Shown: piece by piece, positions 7,815 to 17,643 of the stretch
Layout of the letters: each line of letters begins with the position of its first letter
How positions within the stretch are numbered: the first letter of the stretch is position 1
Source of the DNA: Bacteroidales bacterium UBA6248
GTDB taxonomy: Bacteria; Bacteroidota; Bacteroidia; Bacteroidales; Lentimicrobiaceae
Direction: 5' to 3'
NCBI GenBank assembly: GCA_002441345.1
Contig: DJVU01000067.1
Coordinates: forward strand, 5,638-69,637
Length of the DNA stretch: 64,000 bases
The notes under the pieces: model-generated
Told to the model about the DNA's origin: nothing
The model's database searches: none
The model's input: the letters and a program-made list of their open reading frames with translations, nothing else
Made by a program: the position numbers and the translations under genes

Positions 7815-8924
7815 TTATCTTTTAATACATTCCAAAATTAGCGAGGCAATATCGGCAGCTGCATTTTCGCGTCCCAGCTTCAGGATTTGTTCCGACAGGT
7901 TTTTGCGAAGCTGACCGTTGCCTGCCAGCTCAATGGCTGTATTTACAAGTTTGTGTTCTGCTTCTGAGTCTTTCACCATAAGTGCAGCACCTTCGTTTAC
8001 CAGTGCCATGGCGTTTCGTGTCTGGTGGTCTTCGGCAACATTGGGCGAGGGCACCAGTACCGACGGGCGGCCGGTAACACACAACTCCGATATGGCCAGC
8101 GCACCGGCACGCGATATCACCACATCCGAAGCGGCATATGCCAGATCCATGCGGGTGATAAACGGGAACTGCCGTATGCCCGCTCCGGTAAACGGGAGTA
8201 CCGCCGACTCCGCCTGCCCGGAATACGATTTGCCGGTTTGCCATATCAGCTGTATCCCTGCATCGGCAATGGTTTTTAGTCCGCTGTGCAGGCTCCTGTT
8301 GATGGTGAGGGCTCCCAGGCTTCCGCCGACAGCCAGAATTACCGGTTTGCTTTCGTCGAGACCGAAAAATTCAAGGGCTTCGCGCCGTTTGGCCATGGCG
8401 TGAACAATTTCAGGACGCACCGGATTGCCGGTCAGCACCAGTTTTTTTGCCGGGAAGTAGCGCTCCATGCCGGGGTAGGCAACACAAATCTTTCTGGCTT
8501 TACGGGCCAGCATTTTGTTGGTTATGCCGGGGTAGGAGTTCTGTTCCTGTACAAGGGTTGGAATTCCCATAGCTGCGGCTGCCTTAACGGTAGGGCCGCT
8601 GGCATATCCGCCGACACCTACCACCACCTGGGGTTTGAATCGCCTGATGATTTTTCGTGCTCGTATACTGCTGTGAATCAGCTTAAAGGGGAACAATAGG
8701 TTCTCGCAGCTCAGCCGTCTTTGTAAGCCGCTGATCCAAAGTCCTTCGATGGGATACCCGGCTGCAGGAACTTTTTCCATTTCCATACGGCCCTGAGCAC
8801 CAACAAACAGTATATTGACACCCGGATCCTTACTCCGCAGTGCACCGGCAATGGCGATGGCCGGGAATACGTGTCCCCCGGTACCTCCTCCGCTGATGAT
8901 GATCCTTGTTTCAGGCAACGACAT
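7815..8924 (-). CDS. murG: UDP-GlcNAc transferase MurG (lipid II synthesis)
   Basis: Peripheral inner-membrane glycosyltransferase that adds GlcNAc to lipid I to form lipid II. The N-terminal IIISGGGTGGHVFPAIAIA motif is diagnostic, as are VVGVGGYASGP and the nucleotide-binding AVGGSLGA and ISRAGALAISE segments. The reading frame is open to 8984, but the MurG fold begins right after the Met at 8924 (MSLPET). The upstream 20 residues are lysine-rich, unlike the family and would overlap ftsW by 74 bp, so 8924 is preferred (14 bp overlap, 369 residues). Confidence 0.93.
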   Translation of the reverse strand: MSLPETRIIISGGGTGGHVFPAIAIAGALRSKDPGVNILFVGAQGRMEMEKVPAAGYPIEGLWISGLQRRLSCENLLFPFKLIHSSIRARKIIRRFKPQVVVGVGGYASGPTVKAAAAMGIPTLVQEQNSYPGITNKMLARKARKICVAYPGMERYFPAKKLVLTGNPVRPEIVHAMAKRREALEFFGLDESKPVILAVGGSLGALTINRSLHSGLKTIADAGIQLIWQTGKSYSGQAESAVLPFTGAGIRQFPFITRMDLAYAASDVVISRAGALAISELCVTGRPSVLVPSPNVAEDHQTRNAMALVNEGAALMVKDSEAEHKLVNTAIELAGNGQLRKNLSEQILKLGRENAAADIASLILECIKR

Positions 8925-10098
8925 GTTCGGTTTGTTTTGGTTGTTTATCTTTTTTACTGTCTTCCGCGGCTTCCGATTCTTCAATTTCGCGGCTTACACT
9001 GAGGATAATTCCTATCGAAATGCTGGTAAACCAGATGGAAGTGCCTCCCATACTTACCAGCGGCAGAGTTTGTCCTGTAACCGGAAGCAGGTTTACTGCC
9101 ACCATCATATTCACCATCGCCTGGAACACCAGGCTGAACGCCACTCCGAATGTGAGGAAGGCCGCGAAGTTGCGCGGGCTTCGGATTACAATTTTAATGG
9201 CCCGGAACAACAAAACGAGATAGAGCAATACCACAAGTGTGCCGCCAATAAGTCCGTATTCCTCAATGATAATGGCAAAGATGAAATCGGAATAGGGGTG
9301 AGGCAGAAAGTTCTTTTGGGTGGAGTTGCCCGGCATGCGTCCCGTAATACCTCCGTAAGCGATGGCTATTTTGGCCTGTTCCACCTGGTAATTGCTTTCG
9401 CTGTCACCGCTTCTGAAGTCTTCGATGCGGTTTTGCCAGGTTCCGATACGGCCGCCGAGTTTTGGGGTGTTGGCCAGAACAACGATCATAATGAACAAAC
9501 CTGCAAGCCCTATCCCTACCAGAGAGAAGATATAGACGAATTTTATCCGGCCAACAAACATCAGTACCAGGCAGGTGGTAAAAATCAGGGCTGCGGTGGA
9601 AAGGTTGGCAGGCAGAATAAGGCCGGTAATAAGTACTACCGGTATTATTATGGAAACGAATCCTTTGCGGAAGTCTTCAATCTCATCCTGTTTGCGGGCC
9701 AGAAGCCTGGCGACAAATATGATAAGCGCAAGCTTGGCAAAATCGGAAGGCTGGAAGGTTAGGTTGATCAGCGGCAGGGTGTACCAGCGGCTGGCTTCGT
9801 TGAGGTTGGTGCCGAAGAACAAGGTAAAAGCCAGCAGCGGCACCGAAATATAGATTGCCAGCTGGGATATACGGGCGTAATATTTATACTTCACCAGATG
9901 AGCGAGATACATCAGAACGAAGCCAAGCAGCAGGATTCCCATGTGCTTGATGAGGTAGTATTCCGTATTCCCCGACTGGTAGCGGAAAGCCAGGGTACCG
10001 GTAGAGCTGTATACAGCCAGTACCGAGAAGATCGACAGCAGGAATACCACTGCCCAGATCACCTTATCGCCCTTTATGTTTTTCAGAATCGATCGCAT
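8911..10098 (-). CDS. ftsW: Lipid II polymerase FtsW (SEDS family)
   Basis: Multi-pass inner-membrane SEDS glycosyltransferase that polymerises lipid II at the septum together with FtsI. About ten hydrophobic segments can be counted over 395 residues. The FQPSDFAKLALI segment and the C-terminal LPLVSMGGTSIWFTSISIGIILS stretch, both SEDS hallmarks, are present. FtsW rather than RodA is chosen because it lies between murD and murG in the division cluster. It overlaps murG by 14 bp and starts 21 bp after murD. Confidence 0.93.
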   Translation of the reverse strand: MRSILKNIKGDKVIWAVVFLLSIFSVLAVYSSTGTLAFRYQSGNTEYYLIKHMGILLLGFVLMYLAHLVKYKYYARISQLAIYISVPLLAFTLFFGTNLNEASRWYTLPLINLTFQPSDFAKLALIIFVARLLARKQDEIEDFRKGFVSIIIPVVLITGLILPANLSTAALIFTTCLVLMFVGRIKFVYIFSLVGIGLAGLFIMIVVLANTPKLGGRIGTWQNRIEDFRSGDSESNYQVEQAKIAIAYGGITGRMPGNSTQKNFLPHPYSDFIFAIIIEEYGLIGGTLVVLLYLVLLFRAIKIVIRSPRNFAAFLTFGVAFSLVFQAMVNMMVAVNLLPVTGQTLPLVSMGGTSIWFTSISIGIILSVSREIEESEAAEDSKKDKQPKQTEHVVA

Positions 10099-10119
10099 GC
10101 TTTCCGTCTGCTTTACGTA

Positions 10120-11463
10120 TTAGAGTTCCTTTACAGCGGCTTTGAACTGCCGGCCGCGGTCTTCATAGTTCTCGAAAAGGTCGAAGCTTGCACAGGCGGG
10201 TGCCAGCAGTACCACATCGCCGTCTTCGGCAAGATAGTAGGACGTATTCACGGCATCGCGCGCCGAGCCTGTAATGGTAATCACCGGGATGATGCCGGTG
10301 AAGGCATCCACCAGCTTCTGGTTGTCGGTGCCCAGACATACCAGCGCTTTCACCTTTTCCTTTACCACATCGTAGAGCTTTGTGTAGTCGTTGCCCTTAT
10401 CCACCCCTCCGGCAATCCATATTACCGGTCTTTGCTGGCTTTCGAGCGCCCACCAGGCCGAGTTGATGTTGGTTGCCTTTGAGTCGTTGATAAATTCTAT
10501 CCCATGGATGTTGGCCACGTGCTCCAGGCGGTGTTCGATGTTCTGAAAATCAGAAAGACATTGCCTGATGGTCTCCTTCCGTATTCCCAGCAGCTTTGTA
10601 GCTATGCCAGCGGCCATGGAATTGTGGATGTTGTGTTTTCCCTGTAGTGCCAGTTCTTCGATCGACATAGTGAATGTTTCTCCTTTAATGTTGAAAACTA
10701 TCGTGTTATTTTCCATCCAGGCCCCTTCATGCCCTTTTTGGGTGAGGCTGTAGCGATACACCTGCTGTTTCAGTTCCATCTGCTCTGTCAGCCGGGCCGA
10801 TACTTCGTCGTCGGCACACCAGATAAAACTGTCGGAAGGTGTTTGGTTTTGAATGATTCTTAGCTTTGAAGCCGCATACTTCTCCAAATGGTAGTCGTAG
10901 CGGTCGAGATGATCGGGGGTGATGTTGAGCAATACGGCGATGCCGGCCTTGAAGCTGTACATGCCATCGAGCTGAAAACTGCTCAGTTCGAGCGCGTAAT
11001 GACTGTGCTGCTGCTCGCTCACCATACGGGCAAAACTGTTGCCAACGTTGCCTGCCAGTCCTGCATCCATTCCCGCCCCCTGCATAATGTGCCAGATCAG
11101 GCTGGTTGTGGTGGTTTTGCCGTTGCTGCCGGTTACACATACGGTTTGTGCATCTGTAAAGCGTGCGGCAAATTCAATTTCCGAAATTACAGGGATGCCG
11201 GCGTTAACAGCCTGTAACACAATGGGGGCAGTGTCGGGAATGCCCGGACTCTTAACCACCTCGGTGGCCTGGTCGAACAGCCCGGCAGAATGTCCGCCTT
11301 CTTCAAAATCAATATTTTCATGCTGCAGTAACGTGCGGTATACGGGTTTGACGGGTTTGCTGTCGGATACAAATACTCCCATCCCCCTGCGTTTTGCAAG
11401 CAGGGCAGCACCTGTGCCGCTTTCGCCGGCGCCGAGTACTACGATATGGGGTTTTGTATTCAT
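10120..11463 (-). CDS. murD: UDP-MurNAc-L-alanine--D-glutamate ligase
   Basis: Cytoplasmic Mur ligase that adds D-Glu to UDP-MurNAc-L-Ala. It has an N-terminal Rossmann-like domain (VVLGAGESGTGAALLA, about 8-23), the ATP loop GSNGKTTTT (112-120), and the C-terminal domain with a WIAGGVDKGNDY stretch typical of MurD. Its 447 residues match the family. It begins 5 bp after mraY ends, so it is part of the same transcript. Confidence 0.95.
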   Translation of the reverse strand: MNTKPHIVVLGAGESGTGAALLAKRRGMGVFVSDSKPVKPVYRTLLQHENIDFEEGGHSAGLFDQATEVVKSPGIPDTAPIVLQAVNAGIPVISEIEFAARFTDAQTVCVTGSNGKTTTTSLIWHIMQGAGMDAGLAGNVGNSFARMVSEQQHSHYALELSSFQLDGMYSFKAGIAVLLNITPDHLDRYDYHLEKYAASKLRIIQNQTPSDSFIWCADDEVSARLTEQMELKQQVYRYSLTQKGHEGAWMENNTIVFNIKGETFTMSIEELALQGKHNIHNSMAAGIATKLLGIRKETIRQCLSDFQNIEHRLEHVANIHGIEFINDSKATNINSAWWALESQQRPVIWIAGGVDKGNDYTKLYDVVKEKVKALVCLGTDNQKLVDAFTGIIPVITITGSARDAVNTSYYLAEDGDVVLLAPACASFDLFENYEDRGRQFKAAVKEL

Positions 11464-11468
11464 ATTAT

Positions 11469-12722
11469 TTACCTGATTTTCAAGGTTACTATGGTGAAAA
11501 TGGCCAGCATTATGCCGACGATGAAAAACCGCATTACTATCTTTGGTTCTGCGTATCCCAGCACCTGATAATGGTGGTGCAGGGGCGACATCTTAAAAAT
11601 TCTGCGCCCTTCGCCGTATTTTCGTTTTGTCCGTTTGAAGTAGCTTACCTGCAGCATTACCGAGAGGTTTTCTGCCAGGAAGATGCCGCACAGAATGGGA
11701 ATCAGCAGTTCTTTCCGGATCATAATGGCAAGTACGGCGATTACCCCGCCCAATGCCAGCGACCCGGTATCGCCCATAAATACCTGAGCAGGGAAAGTGT
11801 TGTACCACAGAAATCCGGTACATGCGCCTACGAAGGCACTTACGAATATGGTGAGTTCGCCCGTATCGGGCAGATACATAATGTTGAGGTAGTCGGCAAA
11901 TACAAAGTTGCCCGATACCCAGGCCAAAATACCAAGGGTAGCTCCTATAATGGCAGAGGTGCCCGTCGCAAGTCCGTCGATGCCATCGGTAAGATTTGCT
12001 CCGTTCGAAACGGCAGTTATAATCAGTATTACTATGGGAACGAAGATAATCCAGGCGTGCTTCATTGCTTTTTTGCCAAACGGCTTCAGCAGAAGGGCAT
12101 AGTCGAGCTCGTTATTCTTGAAAAACGGGATAGTGGTTTTGGTTGATTTGGCGGAATGCCGCGAAAACCTGCCGTCATGATCGCCAACGCGCTCAAATTC
12201 ACTTAATTCGCTTGCGGAGCGCGAGCTGGTCTGTACGATTTTTTCACGGATAACCACATCTTCATGAAAATACAGAGTGAAACCCACGATCAGGCCTATG
12301 ACAACCTGTCCCAGAATTTTAAACTTCCCGGCAAGGCCTTTTTTATCCTTACGGAATACTTTGATGTAGTCGTCGAGGAATCCGATGAAGCCGAGCCAAA
12401 CGGTGGTGATGAGGATAAGAATGATGTAGATGTTGTTGAGCTTGGCAAAAAGCAGGGTTGGGATTACAATGGCTGCCAGGATGATAAGGCCACCCATGGT
12501 AGGGGTTCCCTGTTTCTGCTTCTGGCCGTCAAGGCCCAGGTCGCGGACAATTTCGCCCACAAGTTTTTTCTTCAGGTAGTTGATCAGCGATTTCCCGAAA
12601 AGGAGAGAGATAACCAGGGAGGTGATAACCGCCAGTGCTGCCCTGAACGATATATACTGAAACATTCCGGCACCGGGGAAATCGAAGGCATTTTCCAGAT
12701 AGTCAAACAAATAGTACAGCAT
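11469..12722 (-). CDS. mraY: Phospho-MurNAc-pentapeptide transferase MraY
   Basis: Integral membrane enzyme transferring phospho-MurNAc-pentapeptide to undecaprenyl phosphate to make lipid I. The catalytic aspartates sit in GFLDDYIKV (about 114-122) and [12 protein letters not shown] (about 243-254), with GTPTMGGL near 72 and a histidine motif MSPLHHHYQ near the C-terminus. It is 417 residues against about 360 in E. coli. The excess is mainly a polar stretch at about 154-205, between membrane segments, rich in Ser, Arg and Glu. It starts 19 bp after murE. Confidence 0.95.
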   Translation of the reverse strand: MLYYLFDYLENAFDFPGAGMFQYISFRAALAVITSLVISLLFGKSLINYLKKKLVGEIVRDLGLDGQKQKQGTPTMGGLIILAAIVIPTLLFAKLNNIYIILILITTVWLGFIGFLDDYIKVFRKDKKGLAGKFKILGQVVIGLIVGFTLYFHEDVVIREKIVQTSSRSASELSEFERVGDHDGRFSRHSAKSTKTTIPFFKNNELDYALLLKPFGKKAMKHAWIIFVPIVILIITAVSNGANLTDGIDGLATGTSAIIGATLGILAWVSGNFVFADYLNIMYLPDTGELTIFVSAFVGACTGFLWYNTFPAQVFMGDTGSLALGGVIAVLAIMIRKELLIPILCGIFLAENLSVMLQVSYFKRTKRKYGEGRRIFKMSPLHHHYQVLGYAEPKIVMRFFIVGIMLAIFTIVTLKIR

Positions 12723-12741
12723 ACTCTTCCTTATTTAATGG

Positions 12742-14208
12742 TTACACTCCCTTTGCCAGTCCAAAACATTCACGTAATTCCTCCCGGTCGTCGAAGTGGT
12801 GTTTTACCCCGTTGATCTCCTGATAGGTTTCATGGCCTTTGCCGGCTACAAGTACGATATCGTCTTTTGCGGCCATGGCACAGGCGGTACGTATTGCCTC
12901 ACGGCGGTTGCTGATTATCAGACAGTTTTTCATCCGCTCTGCGGAAACCCCGGCTTTCATTTCTTTCAGTATCTCTTCCGGATCTTCGGTGCGGGGGTTG
13001 TCGGAGGTGAGAATGGTAAGTCCGCTGTTTTCGGTTGCTATAGCTGCCATTACCGGGCGCTTGCTGCGGTCGCGGTCGCCTCCGGCGCCAACTACAGTTA
13101 TTAGTCTGCCGTTTCCGGCCTGTATGGCGTTGATGGTTGATATCACATTCAGCAGTGCATCGGGGGTGTGTGCATAATCAACAATTCCGATGGTTCCCGA
13201 AGGAGCTTTTATGTATTCAAACCTGCCGTCCACAGCCTGCAGCCTGCTCAGCTCCGTGAGGGTTTCCTCAGGGTCTGCCCCCAGCATAATGGCAGTGGCA
13301 TATATATTCAGCAGATTGTATGCATTGAAGGTTCCCACCAGCCTGCACCATACCTCGTGTCCGTTGATGCTGAGCTGTAATCCGTCGAAATGGTTTTCGA
13401 GGATCCTGCAGCTGAAGTCGGCCTGGCGTTTTATGGCAGCAGTCTTTATGCGGGCCCGGCAGTTCTGAACCATCACCAGTCCGTTACGGTCATCGGCATT
13501 TACCAGTGCAAATGCTTCCGCAGGCAGGTGATCAAAAAATTGCTTCTTGGCTTTCAGATAGGCATCGAAGGTCTTGTGGAAGTCGAGATGGTCGTGGGTG
13601 AGGTTGGTAAATACCCCGCCGGCAAAGGTGAGACCGGTAACCCTGTGCTGTACCACTGCATGAGAGCTTACCTCCATAAAGCAATATGAACAGCCGGCAT
13701 CTGCCATCTCACGCAGCAATCGGTTGAGGGTAACCGCATCGGGAGTGGTATGGGTTGCAGGGACCTGCTTCAGGTGGATGCAGTTTTTAACCGTTGAGAT
13801 AAGTCCGGTTTTGTATCCCAGTCCCGTAAAAAGCTGATGCAAAAGGGTGGCGGTTGTGGTTTTGCCGTTGGTGCCTGTTATGCCTGTGAGCCGCAGCTCA
13901 GCCGAAGGATTGCCGTAAAAATTGGAGGCCATAATCGCCAGTGCTTCATGGCTGTCGGCAACTTCCACAAACGTAACTTCTTCAAACGTTCCTTCCGGGA
14001 TCTCTTCACATACTACTACGGGGCATCCGGCATCTGCTGCCTGGCGGATGTAGGCATGGCCGTCGGAGACAGTGCCGCGGATAGCCACGAACAGCTTTCC
14101 GGGTCCGGCCTTGCGGGAGTCGAATACCAGTTCGCCAATCTCCTGCTCCATAGTGCCCGTGGTGCGCCTGATTCTGCATTTATACAATATGTCCTGTAGC
14201 CTGACCAC
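12742..14208 (-). CDS. murE: UDP-MurNAc-tripeptide synthetase (meso-DAP adding)
   Basis: Cytoplasmic Mur ligase adding the third amino acid of the stem peptide. The ATP loop GTNGKTTT is at 112-119 and the substrate motif DNPRTE at 403-408. DNPR is the signature of meso-diaminopimelate-specific enzymes, so the cell wall is predicted to be DAP-type. Its 488 residues are normal. It lies 15 bp after ftsI. murF, which follows murE in many bacteria, is not present before mraY. Confidence 0.95.
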   Translation of the reverse strand: MVRLQDILYKCRIRRTTGTMEQEIGELVFDSRKAGPGKLFVAIRGTVSDGHAYIRQAADAGCPVVVCEEIPEGTFEEVTFVEVADSHEALAIMASNFYGNPSAELRLTGITGTNGKTTTATLLHQLFTGLGYKTGLISTVKNCIHLKQVPATHTTPDAVTLNRLLREMADAGCSYCFMEVSSHAVVQHRVTGLTFAGGVFTNLTHDHLDFHKTFDAYLKAKKQFFDHLPAEAFALVNADDRNGLVMVQNCRARIKTAAIKRQADFSCRILENHFDGLQLSINGHEVWCRLVGTFNAYNLLNIYATAIMLGADPEETLTELSRLQAVDGRFEYIKAPSGTIGIVDYAHTPDALLNVISTINAIQAGNGRLITVVGAGGDRDRSKRPVMAAIATENSGLTILTSDNPRTEDPEEILKEMKAGVSAERMKNCLIISNRREAIRTACAMAAKDDIVLVAGKGHETYQEINGVKHHFDDREELRECFGLAKGV

Positions 14209-14223
14209 CTTTTTTCGTTTTTT

Positions 14224-16323
14224 TTAACCTAACTCAATAATGCACTGGCTTCCGGCAGTGACTTTGATACCGGCAGGGAGTGACTGCCGCTTCACCTTGC
14301 CTTTGCCGCTGATTTTTACTTTTATCCCAGCCGATTCAAGCATATACACGGCATCGCGGGCTCCCATCCCCGTAACATCCGGAACCTTGTCCTCGGCAGG
14401 GGGAATGGGTATTACCTCCGGACCCTGTTCGCCGCTTTTGTATGTAAACCATTCGAAACTCCTGCTGCCCGGATAGCTTACGTTGATTTCACGCAACAGC
14501 ATCTCCAGCTCATCGCCCCTTCCGGATGCCAGCAGGGGATAGATACACGGAACGGTATCGGCGGCGGATGCGGGAACTTCAATCCGGGTGGCAAAAACCT
14601 TGTCGGCAACTTCCCTGAATACCGGGCCGGCAATGGATCCGCCGTAGTACACGCCCTTCCGGGGATTGTTTATTACCACAATCATGGAGTAGCGCGGATT
14701 GTCGGCCGGGAAATATCCTGCAAACGAAGCCTTGTAATTGCTTTTGTTATAGCCGGCGTTGTTCTGGGCTATCTGTGCTGTACCGGTCTTTCCGGCTATT
14801 TTGTAATAGGGGTTTTTCAGATGAGTTGCCGTGCCCTGTTCCACCACCCCCTCGAGCAGCTCGCGAGCCAGCACAATGGTCTCCTTGTTCTTTACGATGG
14901 AGGTCGACAGTATTTCGGGTTGTATAACCTGAATGGTTTCTCCGGCATGCCGTATCTCTTTGACCAGCTGTGGCTTTACCATCACACCCCCGTTGGCAAT
15001 GGCGTTGTAGAAAGCCAGGGTCTGCAGGGGAGTGATTGCCACTTCGTAGCCGATCGACATCCACGGAAGTGAGACTTTCGACCAGTATTTGTGGTGGGTA
15101 TCTTTGATGGAGGGTTTGCCTTCGCCGGGAATTTCAAGTCCCAGTGGCTGGTTCAGGCGCATCGCGTAAAGCTTGTCGATAAACTGCTGAGGCTTATCGT
15201 GGTAGGCCCTGTGTATTACCTTCGAGATGCCTACGTTCGACGAGAGCTCAAATGCTTTTCTAACGCTGATTTTACCGTATCCGCCATGGTGTGAGTCTTT
15301 CATGATGCGGTTGGCAAATCTTACAGCTCCGCCCTGCGTATCCACGGTATCGCTCAGGCTAAGCAGTCCGTCGTCGAGAGCTGCAAGCAGAGAGGCCAGT
15401 TTAAAGGTTGATCCCGGTTCGGAGCTTTCGCCAATGGCATAATTGTATTTCTCTTCGTATACGCCGTCCTTATTCCTTCCGAGGTTGGCAATGGCAAGGA
15501 TGTGTCCGGTTGCCACTTCCATAAGTACAACGCTGCCATGGTCGGCCTCGTTGGCGATCAGCTGACGCATCAGTGCATCTTCCGCCACATCCTGTATGTT
15601 GATGTCGATGGTTGTAACGATGTCGTTTCCGTCGCGCGGTTCAATTTCGTTTTCATCGTTCAGCGGACGCCAGACCCCTTTGCCTATGAGCTGTACCAGG
15701 CGCTGCCCTTTCTGCCCTTCCAGAACGTGCGAGAATGCCCCTTCCAGGCCTATGTCGTTTTCTTGTCCGTCTTTATCCCAGCCGATAGTTCTGAAGGCAA
15801 GCAGGCGGAAAGGCAGTTCACGCCTGTTCTTAGCTTCGGCAATAAGTCCGCCACGGTACTTGCCCATTCTGAAGATGGGGAATTCCCTTACTGCTTTCAG
15901 GTCGGTATACGTAATGTTTCGTTTCAGCAGCAGGTAGCGGTTGTTGTCCTTGCGGGCCTTAACCAGCAGTTGTTTGTATTCGTTTTTGGTTTTATCCTTA
16001 AAATGGGCGGCCAGGCAAATTGCCAGGCTGTCGACGTTTTCAAAGAAAAACTCGTCGGTGTAATGCGTGTTTCCTGCATCTATGCGCAGTTCGAAAACCG
16101 GAACGGAAGCTGCCAGCAGGCTGCCGTCGGAAGCCAGAATATTTCCGCGGTTGGCTTCGATTTTATCGTATCTGATGGTAATTTTCTCTGCTTTTTCGCG
16201 CAGCATTTCGCCTTGCGCAAAATATATATAGGCGGCTTTACCAATAACGGTCAAACCAAGAACCACCATGGTAAAATATACCAGGTAAACCCTCTTGAGT
16301 ATTTCGCCCTTATTGCTGTCCAT
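14224..16323 (-). CDS. ftsI: Septal peptidoglycan transpeptidase FtsI (PBP3) with PASTA domain
   Basis: Class B penicillin-binding protein cross-linking septal peptidoglycan in the periplasm. It has one N-terminal membrane helix (about 12-34), a pedestal domain, and a transpeptidase domain with the active-site Ser in STFK (about 303), an SSN triad (about 361) and KTGT (about 515). A C-terminal PASTA domain (about 640-699, starting PDVTGMGARDAVYMLE) is present; Bacteroidota and Gram-positive FtsI often carry it while E. coli FtsI does not. Length 699. It lies 5 bp after the ftsL-like gene. Confidence 0.94.
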   Translation of the reverse strand: MDSNKGEILKRVYLVYFTMVVLGLTVIGKAAYIYFAQGEMLREKAEKITIRYDKIEANRGNILASDGSLLAASVPVFELRIDAGNTHYTDEFFFENVDSLAICLAAHFKDKTKNEYKQLLVKARKDNNRYLLLKRNITYTDLKAVREFPIFRMGKYRGGLIAEAKNRRELPFRLLAFRTIGWDKDGQENDIGLEGAFSHVLEGQKGQRLVQLIGKGVWRPLNDENEIEPRDGNDIVTTIDINIQDVAEDALMRQLIANEADHGSVVLMEVATGHILAIANLGRNKDGVYEEKYNYAIGESSEPGSTFKLASLLAALDDGLLSLSDTVDTQGGAVRFANRIMKDSHHGGYGKISVRKAFELSSNVGISKVIHRAYHDKPQQFIDKLYAMRLNQPLGLEIPGEGKPSIKDTHHKYWSKVSLPWMSIGYEVAITPLQTLAFYNAIANGGVMVKPQLVKEIRHAGETIQVIQPEILSTSIVKNKETIVLARELLEGVVEQGTATHLKNPYYKIAGKTGTAQIAQNNAGYNKSNYKASFAGYFPADNPRYSMIVVINNPRKGVYYGGSIAGPVFREVADKVFATRIEVPASAADTVPCIYPLLASGRGDELEMLLREINVSYPGSRSFEWFTYKSGEQGPEVIPIPPAEDKVPDVTGMGARDAVYMLESAGIKVKISGKGKVKRQSLPAGIKVTAGSQCIIELG

Positions 16324-16328
16324 TGTTT

Positions 16329-16745
16329 CTACTTCTCTTCCTTAATATGTATTTTATGCGGAGGAACCACCGATTCCTTAAGTCCGCTGTTTTTAAGCCG
16401 GGTTGCTACTTCCGACTGTTTGCTGTAGAACATCAGGTTCGATTTGGTGGTGATGTAGTTAAAACGGAGTTCCTCGAGTTCTTTTTTTGTGCGGCTGATG
16501 TCGATAATGGTTTTTTCGGCATTGTAGGAGTTGGCGATGTAGATGATTCCGAGCAGGGTGAGGTACAGAATAAATGGTACTTGTTTAACGATGTTTTCGC
16601 GGGTGAGAAAGCTGCCGTCGAGGATGCTGTGCAGTGAGGAGCCTACATGCATTTTGCGGTTCAGGGTGTTGAATGCCTTGAACGAGCGTTTGCGGCGGGC
16701 TTTTTCCGCGGCTTTCTTACGGATGGTATTCCTTGGCTTCTCCAT
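16329..16745 (-). CDS. ftsL: FtsL-like division protein
   Basis: A 138-residue bitopic membrane protein in the ftsL position between rsmH and ftsI. It has a basic cytoplasmic N-terminus, one membrane helix (about 56-74, FILYLTLLGIIYIANSY) and a periplasmic coiled-coil-like region (about 80-110). This matches the topology of FtsL, which joins FtsB and FtsQ in a divisome scaffold; the sequence itself is poorly conserved. The first ATG overlaps rsmH by 29 bp. A later Met (codon 32, about 16652) would avoid the overlap but lose the basic segment. Confidence 0.8.
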   Translation of the reverse strand: MEKPRNTIRKKAAEKARRKRSFKAFNTLNRKMHVGSSLHSILDGSFLTRENIVKQVPFILYLTLLGIIYIANSYNAEKTIIDISRTKKELEELRFNYITTKSNLMFYSKQSEVATRLKNSGLKESVVPPHKIHIKEEK

Positions 16746-17643
16746 CGCTGTTTCGTTCTGCTATTCTGAGTTTTGCACTACGGGCGCGGTTGTTCACCGA
16801 CAGCTCTTCCTCACCTGCTGTCAGCGGCTTGCGATATACCGGTCGGAATGGGGCGATCAGGTTTCCGAAGAAATCCTTGGTCTCAGTGCCTTCGAAGCTT
16901 CCGGTTTTCATGAAGTTCTTTACCAGGCGGTCTTCCAGAGAATGGTATGTCAGTACTACCAGCCGTCCGCCGGGTTTAAGAACCCTGGTGGTTTGTGTCA
17001 GCATTTCCTTCAGCACGTCGAGTTCGCCGTTTACTTCAATTCTCAGAGCCTGAAATACTTTCGCGAAGAATTTGTTTTCGCGCCCACGTTCGGCATAGGG
17101 CTTAAGGATTTCCATCAGCTGTGCCGTGGTGGAAATTTCTCCTGCGCCGCGCTCTGCCGACAGCTTCATGGCGATGCGGTAGGCGTTGGGCAGTTCGCCG
17201 TATTCACGGAAGATGCGGATCAGGTCTTCGGAAGTGTACTGGTTTACAATTTGCCTGGCGGTGAGTCCTGACCGGCGATCCATGCGAAGGTCGAGTAAGG
17301 CATCGTACCGGGTTGAAAACCCGCGATCGGCCTGGTCGATCTGCCACGAGGAGATGCCCAGGTCGGCTAATATGCCATCGGCCGGGAGTGCTTTGTACAG
17401 GCGAAGAAAGTTGGTGAGATACCTGAAGTTTTGGTTTACCAGGGTAAACTTCGGATCTGAAGGCGCATTCGCCAGAGCATCGGCATCCTGGTCAAATGCA
17501 ATGAGTCTGCCGCTGATAAGGCGTTCAAGAATGGCCCGTGAATGACCCCCTCCGCCGAATGTAACATCTACGTACGTGCCGGCAGGATTGATGGCCAGAC
17601 CATCAATACACTCCTGCAGCATTACCGGATTATGATACATCAT
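16717..17643 (-). CDS. rsmH: 16S rRNA m4C1402 methyltransferase RsmH (MraW)
   Basis: SAM-dependent methyltransferase modifying the ribosomal decoding site at C1402. The SAM-binding motif TYVDVTFGGGGHSRAIL lies near the N-terminus, and DLGISSWQIDQADRGFS and the C-terminal LTYHSLEDRLVKNFMK are family signatures. It is 308 residues. It starts immediately after the mraZ stop with no gap; two adjacent ATGs (17643, 17640) make the exact start ambiguous by one codon. Confidence 0.95.
   Translation of the reverse strand: MMYHNPVMLQECIDGLAINPAGTYVDVTFGGGGHSRAILERLISGRLIAFDQDADALANAPSDPKFTLVNQNFRYLTNFLRLYKALPADGILADLGISSWQIDQADRGFSTRYDALLDLRMDRRSGLTARQIVNQYTSEDLIRIFREYGELPNAYRIAMKLSAERGAGEISTTAQLMEILKPYAERGRENKFFAKVFQALRIEVNGELDVLKEMLTQTTRVLKPGGRLVVLTYHSLEDRLVKNFMKTGSFEGTETKDFFGNLIAPFRPVYRKPLTAGEEELSVNNRARSAKLRIAERNSDGEAKEYHP

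Noticed and set aside
8925..8984. Longer start of murG
   Set aside because: The extra 20 residues are lysine-rich, not part of the MurG fold, and would overlap ftsW by 74 bp.
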